Origin: Sulfuricaulis sp040901545
Lineage (GTDB): Bacteria; Pseudomonadota; Gammaproteobacteria; Acidiferrobacterales; Sulfurifustaceae
Reading direction: 5' to 3'
Assembly: GCF_040901545.1 (NCBI RefSeq)
Contig: NZ_JBBDYL010000050.1
Coordinates: forward strand, 19,572-83,571
DNA length: 64,000 bases
The position numbers and the translations under genes were made by a program. The first letter of the stretch is position 1. Each line of letters opens with the position of its first letter. The notes under the pieces are model-generated. The model was given only the letters and a program-made list of their open reading frames with translations, was not told the origin of the DNA and did not search any database. Positions 17,110-25,758 of the stretch are shown here, piece after piece.

Positions 17110-18204
17110 ATGGCCAATAAAATATATGTCGCCACCCGCAAAGGTTTGTTCACTTTCGTGCGCGGCAAGAATAAACGCATTCGTATCAAGCAAATCGATT
17201 TCCTCGGCGATCCGGTATCGATGGTGCTGCCGGACGCGCGCGACGGCGTCGTGTACGCCGCGCTCAATCTCGGTCACTTCGGTCCCAAGCTGCACCGCAC
17301 GCGCAACGGCAAGACCTGGGAGGAATGCGCCATGCCCGCCTTACCGGCTGCGGCGGAATCGGAAGCTAAAAAAACGGATTCGGTGAAACAGATCTGGTCA
17401 CTCGAAACCGGCGGACGCAACGAGAAGGGCACGCTGTGGGCCGGCACGATCCCGGGCGCGCTTTTCAACTCCCGCAACGGCGGCGATTCCTGGACGCTGG
17501 TGGAATCATTGTGGAACCGCCCCGAGCGCAAGGAATGGTTCGGTGGCGGATACGATCAGCCCGGGATTCATTCGATCTGCGTCGACCCGCGCGACGCCCG
17601 CCGCGTTGCGGTCGCGCTGTCCAGCGGCGGCGTGTGGCTCACGACCGACTCCGGCGCCGGTTGGCAGCCCCACACCCAGGGCATGCGCGCGGTGTACGTG
17701 CCGCCGGAGCGCGCTTTCGACCCCAACATCCAGGACCCGCATCGAATGGTGCAGTGTCCGGCCGCGCCGGATGTGTATTGGGTGCAACATCACAACGGTA
17801 TTTTCCGTTCGACCGACGGCGTCGCCAGTTGGCAGGAAATCAAGGATGTGAAACCGTCCGTGTTCGGTTTCGCCGTGGCCGTACACCCGCGCGATCCTGA
17901 CACCGCGTGGTTCGTCCCGGCGGTGAAGGACGAACGCCGCATCCCGGTGGACGGGAAACTGGTGGTGACGCGCACCCGCGACGGCGGCAAAAGTTTCAAA
18001 GTGCTGCGCAAAGGCCTGCCGCAGGAACATGCGTACGATCTGGTCTACCGCCACGGCTTCGACATCGACGCGACGGGGAAACAACTGGTGCTTGGCTCGA
18101 CCACCGGCGGCCTGTGGCTGTCGGATGACCAGGGCGATTCCTGGAAAAATCTCTCCATGAATCTGCCGCCGGTATACGCCGTACGTTTCGGCGAAGGAAG
18201 ATGA
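17110..18204 (+). CDS. BNR/Vps10-like beta-propeller protein
   Basis: A 364-residue protein without a signal peptide, built of beta-propeller repeats with Asp-box motifs of the form S-x-D-x-G-x-x-W: SRNGGDSWTLV, TTDSGAGWQPH, STDGVASWQEI, TRDGGKSFKVL and SDDQGDSWKNL. It resembles proteins labelled glycosyl hydrolase or exo-alpha-sialidase, but no sialidase Arg triad or catalytic Tyr is evident, so enzymatic activity should not be assumed. It is cotranscribed with the MoaD-like gene. Confidence 0.82.
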   Translation: MANKIYVATRKGLFTFVRGKNKRIRIKQIDFLGDPVSMVLPDARDGVVYAALNLGHFGPKLHRTRNGKTWEECAMPALPAAAESEAKKTDSVKQIWSLETGGRNEKGTLWAGTIPGALFNSRNGGDSWTLVESLWNRPERKEWFGGGYDQPGIHSICVDPRDARRVAVALSSGGVWLTTDSGAGWQPHTQGMRAVYVPPERAFDPNIQDPHRMVQCPAAPDVYWVQHHNGIFRSTDGVASWQEIKDVKPSVFGFAVAVHPRDPDTAWFVPAVKDERRIPVDGKLVVTRTRDGGKSFKVLRKGLPQEHAYDLVYRHGFDIDATGKQLVLGSTTGGLWLSDDQGDSWKNLSMNLPPVYAVRFGEGR

Positions 18205-18220
18205 GATGGACCGGGCTTTT

Positions 18221-19141
18221 TTATTGCGGCACTTTGAGACGAAATACACGGCCGCGGTTTTCGATCGCGGCCGCCCGCTCGGAGCCGCCGAGGACGTAAA
18301 AAAACCCGTCGGCGACGACCACCGGCACGCCGTGCAGCGGCAACGGCAACTCCGGGCCCGGCGCAAAGGCGGCGGCGTTTCGGCGCAGCACCTCGGTACT
18401 CGCCAAGGTTTCCCGGCCTTTCATGATTACCTCACCGCCAAGTACCCATAGCGCATCGTTAACGGAAACGGCGCTGAAACCGCCGCGCGCGGTGCCCAGC
18501 CGCGGACTGAAGCTCCAGGCATTTCGCGCGGGATCGTAGCTCTCCGTGGAGTCGAGCTCTCCCAGACCGCGGAAGCGCCCACCAACGATGTGGATCCGGC
18601 CGCCATGGACGGTGGCCGCCGTGTGCTCGCGCCGCACAAGTGTCTCGGCGAGCATCGTCCATTCGCCCGACACCGGGTGGTATCGCAGCAACCGCCCGCT
18701 CGGCCCGTCGCCGCCAACGACGTAGATATGTTCCCCGAGCGACACCGCGGCGGCGGCGTAGCGCGGCTCGGGCAGATCATTGAGTCTCGACCAGCGATTG
18801 GCCTTCAAGTCATAGACCCACGCCGTCGAGGTGGCTTGCCATTGCGGATCCGCGCCGCCGAGCACATAGATCCGTCCGGCGTGCGCCGCGACCGCCATGT
18901 GATGCCGTCCCTCAGGCAGCGGCGCCAGGACCTGCCACGCGTTCGCGGCGATATCGTACGCCTCGAATGCCGTCACGCCGCCAAATCCGCCTGGCACATA
19001 AATTTTCCCGGCCCAGTGCGCCGCACCCATCTCGGAACGCGGTGTGGGCATGCTCTGCAATTGCTCCCATGCCGCTTGTGCCGATAGCGCCGTGGCGCAC
19101 AGGAGCATCGCCGCCATAAAGCCGATTCGGTACGTGCGCAT
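18221..19141 (-). CDS. Exported Kelch-repeat protein
   Basis: A 306-residue protein with a signal peptide (residues about 1-23, ending SAQA) and about five to six Kelch repeats, each with paired Gly and a Tyr-Trp spacing: GKIYVPGGFGGV, GRIYVLGGADPQW, EHIYVVGGDGPSG, GRIHIVGGRFRG and DALWVLGGEVI. Such propellers mediate binding in the periplasm or at the cell surface. It converges with the BNR protein, the stops being 16 bases apart. Confidence 0.85.
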   Translation of the reverse strand: MRTYRIGFMAAMLLCATALSAQAAWEQLQSMPTPRSEMGAAHWAGKIYVPGGFGGVTAFEAYDIAANAWQVLAPLPEGRHHMAVAAHAGRIYVLGGADPQWQATSTAWVYDLKANRWSRLNDLPEPRYAAAAVSLGEHIYVVGGDGPSGRLLRYHPVSGEWTMLAETLVRREHTAATVHGGRIHIVGGRFRGLGELDSTESYDPARNAWSFSPRLGTARGGFSAVSVNDALWVLGGEVIMKGRETLASTEVLRRNAAAFAPGPELPLPLHGVPVVVADGFFYVLGGSERAAAIENRGRVFRLKVPQ

Positions 19142-19220
19142 GAAATCCCTCCCTAAGATTACTCGTCTGCGTTCATCTATGGCCCAGTTTTTGGCTCTCC
19201 CTTACTTACCATGCTGGAAT

Positions 19221-19634
19221 TTATGTCGGGTATTCCGAATGAACCGGCAGGTCGTCACCGCCGCAGGACCAGCTCACGCGTGAATCCCAGAAAATGCGAA
19301 ATTGCGGTTTAAACGCCAAGTCACTGTCGATCGAACCGGCCGGGATGACGATCATTTCCGTTTCCTTCACGTAGCGCGGCACCCGGCCGCCGCAGACGCG
19401 GCAAAAACAGTTGGTGAAGCGCTTCGCCTCGGGGATTTTGTACGACTTGATCAGCTCCTCGCCCCGCACCCACTTGAGCGATCCGGACGTAACGAACAGG
19501 TTCGAGGCATGCCCCGTGCCCGAGGCCTTGCGGCAGCGCCAGCAATGACAGTGATAAAACCATTGCGGGTCGCCGTTGACTTCGTACTGGACGGCGCCGC
19601 AGAGACAGCTTCCGCTTAGGGTGGGTTGGGTCAT
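19221..19634 (-). CDS. GFA/CENP-V family protein
   Basis: A 137-residue protein of the glutathione-dependent formaldehyde-activating fold. Zinc ligands are visible in GSCLCGAVQYEV, HCHCWRCRKASGTG and CFCRVCGGRVP. The family name derives from Paracoccus Gfa; most members have no confirmed activity. It is the intact paralogue of the interrupted copy at 14238-14654. It lies downstream of the broken SRPBCC gene with a gap of about 80 bases. Confidence 0.85.
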   Translation of the reverse strand: MTQPTLSGSCLCGAVQYEVNGDPQWFYHCHCWRCRKASGTGHASNLFVTSGSLKWVRGEELIKSYKIPEAKRFTNCFCRVCGGRVPRYVKETEMIVIPAGSIDSDLAFKPQFRIFWDSRVSWSCGGDDLPVHSEYPT

Positions 19635-19713
19635 GGAATGTCCATCGAGCGATAGAATATGGAAACAGGTTAACTCAAGCGGGGGACCTGTGAAACAAAC
19701 ACGCTGTCCCCGG

Positions 19714-20241
19714 CTATTTTACCTTCGCCAGGTATTCGGCAAGCTGATCGAGGGTTCCGGTCCAGCCGTTTTGCATTGAGTCGAAACCGTCCTCGAAAGT
19801 CTTGCGCTCCTCCTCCGTCGCGTTCAGGGGCGCCCAACGTACCGTGGCGGTCGTCCGGCCAGCTTGCTCGGCGAGCGTCAGCGTCGAGTGCATTTCGAGC
19901 GGCCAGCTTGCATGCCACGGATGACGGGTCACCCCTGCCTACGCATCGGAAAACGAGTTGATCCAGACGATCCGCTCGGGTTTTACGATGTCGCGATAGA
20001 CGAACTTGCCCCACATATCCTGGCCGTCGGGGGTTCGCAGGCAGTAGTGAAAGATGCCACCCGGGCGGAGGTCCAGCCTGCAGTGAATCACCGTGAAGCC
20101 TTTCGGTCCCCACCAGTGCTGCATGTGTTCGGTGTCGGTCCATACCTTGAACATGAACTCGCGCGGCACGTCAAAGTCGCGCGCGATGACGAACTCTTTC
20201 TTCCCGGCGTCCGTTCCAGAAACGGTTCCTTTTCCGGCCAT
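19714..20241 (-). pseudogene. AHSA1-type SRPBCC gene broken by an in-frame TAG
   Basis: A full-length SRPBCC reading frame of about 175 codons. The first part (IARDFDVPREFMFKVWTDTEHMQHWWGPKGFT through ERIVWINSFSDA) stops at a TAG at 19939-19941. The same frame then continues with AGVTRHPWHASWPLEM, STLTLAEQ, VRWAPLNATEEERKTFEDGF and GWTGTLDQLAEYLAKVK to a TAG at 19714. Family members have Glu or a similar residue at the broken position. It is a single-nonsense pseudogene or base error. Confidence 0.75.
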
Positions 20242-20264
20242 GCTGCTTCTCCTTATATGCGGAT

Positions 20265-20286
20265 GGAGAAAGCGAACATTACCTTA
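20265..20286 (-). promoter_or_regulatory. Promoter motif shared with the dehydrogenase gene, copy 2
   Basis: This segment is the second copy of the 22-bp motif described at 14171-14192, here 24 bases before the SRPBCC start codon. Two positions differ between the copies. Confidence 0.45.
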
Positions 20287-20330
20287 ATTTCCCGGGTTCG
20301 TGTGAGGCGGTTGGGGTGCGAGAGCGATTG

Positions 20331-20354
20331 AAAAAGCCCGGCGTTGACCGGGCT
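20331..20354 (-). terminator. Rho-independent terminator after msrA
   Basis: On the minus strand, AGCCCGG-TCAACG-CCGGGCT is followed by TTTTT, about 90 bases after the msrA stop. About 25 bases on its lower-coordinate side share sequence with the terminator after fic (26396-26450). Confidence 0.75.
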
Positions 20355-20442
20355 GTTATGGTTCATTACGACACAAGCTGTGGGGGTTTCTGAAAACTAG
20401 ATCGCTCCTATCGTTTTTGTTTCTGCACTTTAAGTTCCTACA

Positions 20443-21063
20443 TCAGCCTTTTTTGCCCCAGAGTTGATCGAGGCGCTGTTTGCGCCCACAGGAATATTTG
20501 TAATATTTGTAGCGCAGCGGGTTCTTTAGATGGTAATCCTGGTGGTAATCCTCGGCCGCGTAGAAAGCCACTGCAGGACGGATGGCAGTCACGACCGGCT
20601 TGCCAAGTTTCTTCTCGATTTCGGATTTCGACTTCTCCACGAGTTTTTTCTGTTCCTCGTTCTGATAAAAGATTGCCGTTGTGTAGCTGCTGCCGCGGTC
20701 GCAGAACTGCCCGCCCCTGTCGAGCGGATCGACGTTGCGCCAGAACGCTTCCAGCAGCTTCTCGTAATTGATCTGCTTCGGGTCGTAGGAAACCTGTATC
20801 ACCTCGATATGCCCGCTACCACCCGCCGAAACCTGCTCATAGGTCGGGTTCACCTTATCTCCGCCGCTGTAGCCAGACGTGGTCGCCACCACGCCCGGAA
20901 GTTCATCATAGGCCTCTTCCATGCACCAGAAGCACCCGCCGGCAAATACCGCCGTGGCCATCGATTTCGGTTTCGCCACCGGTTCCGCCGCCGCCGCTAT
21001 TAGCGCCGACCCGAGCAGCAGCCCGGCCAGCACCAGCATGAATTTGGAAAGGTTTACGCGCAT
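20443..21063 (-). CDS. msrA: Periplasmic peptide methionine sulfoxide reductase A
   Basis: A 206-residue MsrA with a signal peptide (residues about 1-26, ending AAAAEP). It reduces the S-epimer of methionine sulfoxide in exported proteins. The catalytic motif is GGCFWCMEEAYDELPGV; substrate-pocket signatures HIEVIQVSYDP, DRGSSYTTAIFYQNEEQ and the YHQDYHLKNP tail follow. A Cys near the C-terminus (YSCGRKQRLDQLWG) is the usual resolving residue. Monocistronic, with a terminator downstream. Confidence 0.95.
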   Translation of the reverse strand: MRVNLSKFMLVLAGLLLGSALIAAAAEPVAKPKSMATAVFAGGCFWCMEEAYDELPGVVATTSGYSGGDKVNPTYEQVSAGGSGHIEVIQVSYDPKQINYEKLLEAFWRNVDPLDRGGQFCDRGSSYTTAIFYQNEEQKKLVEKSKSEIEKKLGKPVVTAIRPAVAFYAAEDYHQDYHLKNPLRYKYYKYSCGRKQRLDQLWGKKG

Positions 21064-21263
21064 CGTGAGTTCCCTATGGTTTGGCCCGTGCGCATTATGA
21101 CCGATCTTTGGCGTATTGGTTGCGAGGGAATCACATTAGCGGGTCGGGCGAGAGACCATACAAAAAAGCCGGCCTGGACTGTGCATTGCGTGCTTTATCG
21201 CGCTATGTGCTGCAGGGGCGTAAAATTAACGCCTTCCGATCCCGTTAATCACCAGGAGAACCC

Positions 21264-21890
21264 ATGCCGGATGCGTTGTGGTGGATAGCCGCACTGTTCG
21301 CCATCGTGGGCGTGGCCATGGTCATCGCGGCGGGGACATCGCTGCGGCGCAAGCGCCCGTTGCGCATGAGCCTGCGGTTATTGTGGGCGCTGGTTTTCCT
21401 CGCGGCTGCGGCGGCGTCTGGCGCCATCGCTTTGGGCGTCCAGGGTTATCGCGCGCTGACGCGCGAGGCCGTCGCCGCCGTGGTGCGCACCGAACCCCTC
21501 GGCCCGAATCGCTTTCAGGCGCAATTCCGCTTTCCCGACGGACGCGAAGTCGCGTACACGCTCACCGGCGATCAACTGTATGTGGATGCGCGCATCCTGA
21601 AATGGCATCCGTGGGCCAACGTGCTCGGCCTGCACACGGTCTATGAGCTCGATCGCGTCGCCGGTCGTTATCTCGATCTGGCGCAGGAACAGCGGCAACC
21701 GCGCACCGTGCATTCGCTAGCGCCCGAGCGGAGAGTGGATTTGTTCAACCTGCGCCAGCGTTACACGCTGCTCGCCCCGCTGCTCGACGCTGACTACGGC
21801 TCGGCGACATTCGCCGCCGCCGACCGTCCCACGCAATATGAAGTGCGCGTCTCAACGACCGGGTTGCTGATCCGGAAACTGGGGCCGTGA
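21264..21890 (+). CDS. Membrane-anchored hypothetical protein whose 3' end is duplicated across the window
   Basis: A 208-residue protein with two N-terminal transmembrane helices (residues about 5-25 and 38-62) and a soluble domain (about 65-208) of mostly beta strands, containing HPWANVLGLHTVYELDRVAGRYL. Relatives are loosely labelled as cation or multidrug efflux proteins without evidence. The C-terminal segment TQYEVRVSTTGLLIRK and about 50 bases beyond the stop recur at least seven more times between 26.2 and 59.3 kb, so the gene is the presumed source of that repeat family. Confidence 0.7.
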   Translation: MPDALWWIAALFAIVGVAMVIAAGTSLRRKRPLRMSLRLLWALVFLAAAAASGAIALGVQGYRALTREAVAAVVRTEPLGPNRFQAQFRFPDGREVAYTLTGDQLYVDARILKWHPWANVLGLHTVYELDRVAGRYLDLAQEQRQPRTVHSLAPERRVDLFNLRQRYTLLAPLLDADYGSATFAAADRPTQYEVRVSTTGLLIRKLGP

Positions 21891-21941
21891 TTGATTTGAA
21901 GTGAAAGCTGAACAGGTGTATTAGCGGAAACTGTGATCTGA
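21792..21941 (+). repeat. Type A repeat, presumed parent copy (R0)
   Basis: The last part of the 21264-21890 gene plus about 50 bases downstream. The homologous block runs from the TACGGCTCGGCG segment through the stop and ends near GTGATCTGA, just before a terminator. It differs from the dispersed copies at shared positions (CGT for GGT, TAT for TAC), so the copies share a separate ancestor. Confidence 0.75.
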
Positions 21942-21953
21942 TTGAGTATTGCC

Positions 21954-21978
21954 AAAAAAAACCCGGCATCGGCCGGGT
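21954..21978 (-). terminator. Rho-independent terminator after the 22010-22810 gene
   Basis: On the minus strand, ACCCGGC-CGAT-GCCGGGT is followed by seven T residues, 32 bases after the methyltransferase stop. It may also act weakly on the plus strand for the 21264 gene. Confidence 0.75.
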
Positions 21979-22009
21979 CTTTGATTCGCGGTGATGTCCT
22001 TCGGTTATT

Positions 22010-22810
22010 TTAATTAGTCTCGTGGGGCTTGTTGGCGAAGAACGTGACACCCTGAACTTTCAGGTCCTTCGAGACCTTTTGCTCCGCGGAGGTGTCGCGG
22101 AAGCAATCGAAATGCTCGACCACGCGGCCGTTCACGAGTCCCGCACCGGCGGCCAGTTCCACCAGCTCCCATTCCTGCAAGGCGCCGCCGATGCAGGCCG
22201 CCCAGATGTCCGGGTTGCTGCGCGCTTCGATTTTAAGTTCGCGCGCGATCACCACGTCGGCGACGTACGACCGGCCGCCCGGGCGCAGGACGCGGTTAAT
22301 CTCGCTGAATACCAGCGTCTTGTCGGGCGCGAGATTGATGACGCCGTTCGAGATCACGACGTCCACGCTGGCATCCTCCACCGGCAGCTGCTCGTACAGA
22401 CCGGCGCGGATGTCGGCGCGGTCGACCACGCCCGCGAGCCGCACGGCCTCGGCCGCCTTCTCGCGCATGGCCGGCGTCATGTCCACGCCGATGACCCGGC
22501 CCGTGGGCCCGACCCGGTGCGCCGCGATGATCAGGTCCATGCCGGCGCCGCAGGCGTGATCCAGCACGGTCTCGCCGGGATGGATCGGCCCGATGCGATG
22601 CGGGTTGCCGACACCGGCGAAGCGATCGCTCGCGAGCGTCGGTACGCGGTCGAGGTCCGCGCGCGCGTAATTCAGGTATTTGTGGGCGTAGTCCGCGCCG
22701 CGGTGAAAGTGGAACTCTCCGTGCGGCTCGCGCGCCACGCGGTCGTATTCGATTTCCACCTGCTGGCGCAGGTAATCCACGTCAAAATTGGCTGGGCAGG
22801 TTGCGGCCAT
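22010..22810 (-). CDS. Class I methyltransferase, ArsM/UbiE-like
   Basis: A 266-residue SAM-dependent methyltransferase. Motif I is VLDHACGAGMDLIIAAHRVG, followed by GVDMTPAMREKA, DVVISNGVINLAPDK and VLRPGGRSYVADVV, an arrangement typical of arsenite methyltransferase relatives and UbiE. The Cys set of true ArsM is incomplete: single Cys residues occur in AACIGG and HFDCFRD. It is clearly paralogous to the N-terminal domain of the 24051 fusion and shares the AGVGNPH/AGVGNPF segment before motif I. It is divergent from the sigma factor. Confidence 0.8.
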   Translation of the reverse strand: MAATCPANFDVDYLRQQVEIEYDRVAREPHGEFHFHRGADYAHKYLNYARADLDRVPTLASDRFAGVGNPHRIGPIHPGETVLDHACGAGMDLIIAAHRVGPTGRVIGVDMTPAMREKAAEAVRLAGVVDRADIRAGLYEQLPVEDASVDVVISNGVINLAPDKTLVFSEINRVLRPGGRSYVADVVIARELKIEARSNPDIWAACIGGALQEWELVELAAGAGLVNGRVVEHFDCFRDTSAEQKVSKDLKVQGVTFFANKPHETN

Positions 22811-23071
22811 GGTTCATCCTCCGGGTTGTGTTTGGTGGCGTTGGGCGGGTTCTGCCGCCGTTAACCTGCAAGACGCAATACCCGGCCAAAGAGTTCCCGC
22901 GGGTCGACACTCCTTGAATTCACTGGCCCGCCGGGCCTATTCAGATTACGGGAACCATTTTGGGCCCTTTTGCGTCATGAGAGTCATGCGAGCAAAAAAC
23001 CCTTTCTTCGGCCTCATCATCGTTGTCTGCACGGTCCACGCGACAGCACCAGCCGGGCAGAAAAATATCGT

Positions 23072-23716
23072 ATGATCGGGACTGACACGGAAACGGCGAT
23101 CCTTCAGCGAATGACTCCACCGTCCTCAGCGCACGAGCAGCTTTCGCAACATATAGAATCGCACCTCGGCCAGCTCTACAGCACGGCCCGGCGGCTTACG
23201 CGCAACCTGCACGATGCCGAGGACCTGGTGGCGGATACGGTTGAGCGCGCGTGGAAAAATATCGAGTCCCTGCAGGACCCGACGCGCATCGGTCCGTGGC
23301 TGACGCGCATCATGACCAACCATTTCATCAGCGAGCGGCGCAGGGCGGTGCACCGCACGCCGCACGAGGAATACATCGAGGAGCCGGAAGGCGACGAGCA
23401 ACCCTTTTCTCTGTTCGAGCGTCTGCACCAGCCGGTGCTGTTATGGTGGGGCAATCCCGAGCAGCAGTTCCTCGATCGGTTGTTGCACGAAGACATCGAG
23501 GCCGCGCTCGACAGCCTGCCCGACGGCTTTCGCGTGGTCATCGTGCTTGCCGACGTAGAAGGTTTGAAATACCACGAGATCGCGGAAAGCTTGAGCCTCC
23601 CGCTCGGGACTGTGCGTTCGCGCCTGGCGCGGGCACGCAGCATGATGCAGAAGTGCCTGTGGCAACACGCCCTCGACAAGGGCCTGGTGGCGTCGCCACC
23701 GAAAGAGGAAGCATGA
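23072..23716 (+). CDS. ECF-type RNA polymerase sigma factor
   Basis: A 214-residue group 4 sigma factor. Region 2 is at about 20-90 (LYSTARRLTRNLHDAEDLVADTVERAW, IGPWLTRIMTNHFISERRR) and region 4 at about 140-195 (LDSLPDGFRVVIVLADVEGLKYHEIAESL, LPLGTVRSRLARAR). Start ATG 23072 is chosen; ATG 23112 is possible. It overlaps the anti-sigma gene by ATGA, so the pair is translationally coupled. The operon context points to control of the methyltransferase/Cys-rich fusion gene downstream. Confidence 0.9.
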   Translation: MIGTDTETAILQRMTPPSSAHEQLSQHIESHLGQLYSTARRLTRNLHDAEDLVADTVERAWKNIESLQDPTRIGPWLTRIMTNHFISERRRAVHRTPHEEYIEEPEGDEQPFSLFERLHQPVLLWWGNPEQQFLDRLLHEDIEAALDSLPDGFRVVIVLADVEGLKYHEIAESLSLPLGTVRSRLARARSMMQKCLWQHALDKGLVASPPKEEA

Positions 23717-23955
23717 GCGACAAACCCCGCAAGCTGAATTGTGACGAGGCCATCCGCCTGTTGTTCGAGTTCCTCGACAACGAGCTGGAACAGCACGACC
23801 ATGCCGCCGTCGAGGCGCACCTGCACGAATGCCGTGCGTGCTTCTCGCGCATGGAATTCGACAAGCGCCTGCGGAGCATGGTCAAGGGCCCCGTGAAAGC
23901 GAACGCGCCGGAGACGCTGCGCCAGCGGATCAAGAAAATCGCCGACCAGTTCTGA
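23713..23955 (+). CDS. Zinc-finger (ZAS-type) anti-sigma factor
   Basis: An 80-residue protein with the anti-sigma zinc motif H-x3-C-x2-C in HLHECRACFSRM, preceded by the HDHAAVEAH helix. It has no transmembrane segment, so it is a soluble redox- or metal-responsive anti-sigma factor of the RsrA/ChrR-like class. Release of zinc or thiol oxidation would free the sigma factor (family knowledge). It starts at ATG 23713, overlapping the sigma stop. Confidence 0.88.
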   Translation: MSDKPRKLNCDEAIRLLFEFLDNELEQHDHAAVEAHLHECRACFSRMEFDKRLRSMVKGPVKANAPETLRQRIKKIADQF

Positions 23956-24050
23956 CGCGGGAACCTTTTTACAGGCATTAACGTCGTTACGTACCGGAAA
24001 CTCTGAAAAAATAAACGAACGACGGCCGTACAACCACGAAGGAGAAGATC

Positions 24051-25595
24051 ATGGTTGCCATCACCAGTAACAAGCGCGAGCACATCCTCGGCGCGGTGAC
24101 GCAGATGTACACCCAGGTGGCGAACTCGCCGCAGACCGAATTTCATTTCCCCACCGGCCGCAAGGCCTGCGAATTCGTGCGCTACCCCGCCACCACCCTT
24201 GACGACCTGCCGCCCGAGGCATTGGAATCCTTCGCCGGTGTCGGCAATCCCTTCGCCGTCGACGCCATCAAAAAAGGCGACACCGTACTCGACATCGGCT
24301 CGGGCTCCGGCACCGACGTGCTGATCGCGCAGCGGCGCGTGGGCGCGCGCGGCAAGGTCTACGCCCTCGACATGACCGCGGCCATGCGCACCAAACTCAA
24401 GGGGATCCTGGACGCGAATGGGATCGCGAACGTCGAGATCATCGAAGGCAATGCCGAATCCATCCCGCTCGGCGACGCCGCGGTGGACGTGGTGACCAGC
24501 AACGGCGTGCTGAACTTGGTGCCCGACAAGGCGCGCGCGATCGCGGAAATCTTTCGCGTGCTGCGCCCGGGCGGACGGCTGCAACTGGCGGACATCGCGC
24601 TGCGCCAGCCGATTGCGCCGCAGTTCAAGAACGACCCGAACCTGTGGGCCGAGTGCGTCGTGGGCGCGGTGTCCGAGGAGCGTTATCTCGAGATGTTCCG
24701 TGCCGCCGGCCTCCAGGACGTCGGCATCGTGGACCACTTCGATTATTTCGCCGGCAGCAACAGCGACAAGACGCGCGAGGTCGCCAACCTGTTCGGCGCC
24801 CACAGCGTGGTGCTGCGCGCCGCCAAGCCCGCCGGCGCGGCATTGCAGCAGGTCATCGACGAGCAATCGTCGTGGCGTCGCCGCGGTTTGGCCGTGGGGC
24901 GCCAGCTGCTGGCCCTCGCCGGGGCCGGCATTGCGGTGGGCGTGTGCTCGGGAATTCCGCTGCTGGTCGCCGCCTTCGGCGCCGTCGGCGCGGCGGCCTT
25001 CGCCACGCACGCCTACATGTTCCCGCTGTTTGTCGCCTGCGTGATCGCGGCCAGCTACGTCCTCTATCGCGAAGGAAAACGCCGCGGCCGGCTCGCGCCG
25101 TTCTGGATCGGCGCTACCAGCGCCGCCGTCTCGTCCGTGGTGCTGTGGATCATGGTCACCAACGTCATCGCCGTGCCGCTGTGGACGCTGATCGCGCCGC
25201 TGGTGGTACTACTCGCCGCCAGCGTTTGGTGTCTGCTGCTGCCCTTGCAGGTGGATCAATGCCTGAAAGACATGATCCGATCCGTGGCCGCGCGCGAGCG
25301 TCCGCGCCACGTGCAATTCTCCCGGGGCGCGGCCATGAGCCTGGCTGCGGCGGCGGCTTTCTACGGCATGTACAAATCCGTGGATGTGTTCGTGCCCAAG
25401 GCCGAAGCCGGTGACATTGCCTGTTACGGCATCAACGCTTGCAAAGGGCAGACCGCCTGTGCCACGGCCCACAACGCCTGTCCCGGACAGAACAGCTGCA
25501 AGGGCAAGGGGTTCCTGAAAGTCCCCGCCGATGAATGCACCGAGCGCGGCGGCCAACCGCTGAAAGGCTCGCCCGCCGATCCCGCCAGGACCTGA
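24051..25595 (+). CDS. Methyltransferase - membrane - Cys-rich (bufferin-like) fusion protein
   Basis: A 514-residue three-part protein. Residues 1 to about 270 are a SAM methyltransferase (VLDIGSGSGTDVLIAQRR, DVVTSNGVLNLVPDK, RVLRPGGRLQLADIA). Residues about 285-450 hold four or five transmembrane helices resembling MerC-like metal-transport proteins (CSGIPLLVAAFGAVG, HAYMFPLFVACV). The last 60 residues are Cys-rich: ACYGINACKGQTACATAHNA, then CPGQNSCKGKGF and DECTERGG, the pattern of small periplasmic bufferin-type metallophores. The combination suggests metal or metalloid modification, membrane transfer and binding in one chain (inference). Preceded by the sigma/anti-sigma pair and followed by a terminator. 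Confidence 0.72.
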   Translation: MVAITSNKREHILGAVTQMYTQVANSPQTEFHFPTGRKACEFVRYPATTLDDLPPEALESFAGVGNPFAVDAIKKGDTVLDIGSGSGTDVLIAQRRVGARGKVYALDMTAAMRTKLKGILDANGIANVEIIEGNAESIPLGDAAVDVVTSNGVLNLVPDKARAIAEIFRVLRPGGRLQLADIALRQPIAPQFKNDPNLWAECVVGAVSEERYLEMFRAAGLQDVGIVDHFDYFAGSNSDKTREVANLFGAHSVVLRAAKPAGAALQQVIDEQSSWRRRGLAVGRQLLALAGAGIAVGVCSGIPLLVAAFGAVGAAAFATHAYMFPLFVACVIAASYVLYREGKRRGRLAPFWIGATSAAVSSVVLWIMVTNVIAVPLWTLIAPLVVLLAASVWCLLLPLQVDQCLKDMIRSVAARERPRHVQFSRGAAMSLAAAAAFYGMYKSVDVFVPKAEAGDIACYGINACKGQTACATAHNACPGQNSCKGKGFLKVPADECTERGGQPLKGSPADPART

Positions 25596-25630
25596 GCCGA
25601 AAAAAATATTTCGCTGAATGCGACGCACAC

Positions 25631-25655
25631 GGCCCGGCACTCGCCGGGCCTTTTT
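25631..25655 (+). terminator. Rho-independent terminator after the fusion gene
   Basis: GGCCCGGC-ACTC-GCCGGGCC followed by TTTTT, 36 bases after the stop of the 24051-25595 gene. Confidence 0.85.
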
Positions 25656-25758
25656 ATTTTTCGTTCCGAAAAATTAAATTGATGACAACACGATCACGCG
25701 GGAACTCTTCCAAACCCGGTTGCGTCTTCATGGATACAACCACGAGAGGAGATGAGTC

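Noticed and set aside
17110..18204. Naming the BNR protein a sialidase
   Set aside because: Asp-boxes alone do not define sialidases; the arginine triad and catalytic residues are not evident and there is no signal peptide.
2367..19941. Amber codon recoding (TAG read as Trp or another residue)
   Set aside because: Several intact genes in the window end in TAG, including one of the interrupted genes itself; the replaced residues also differ between cases.
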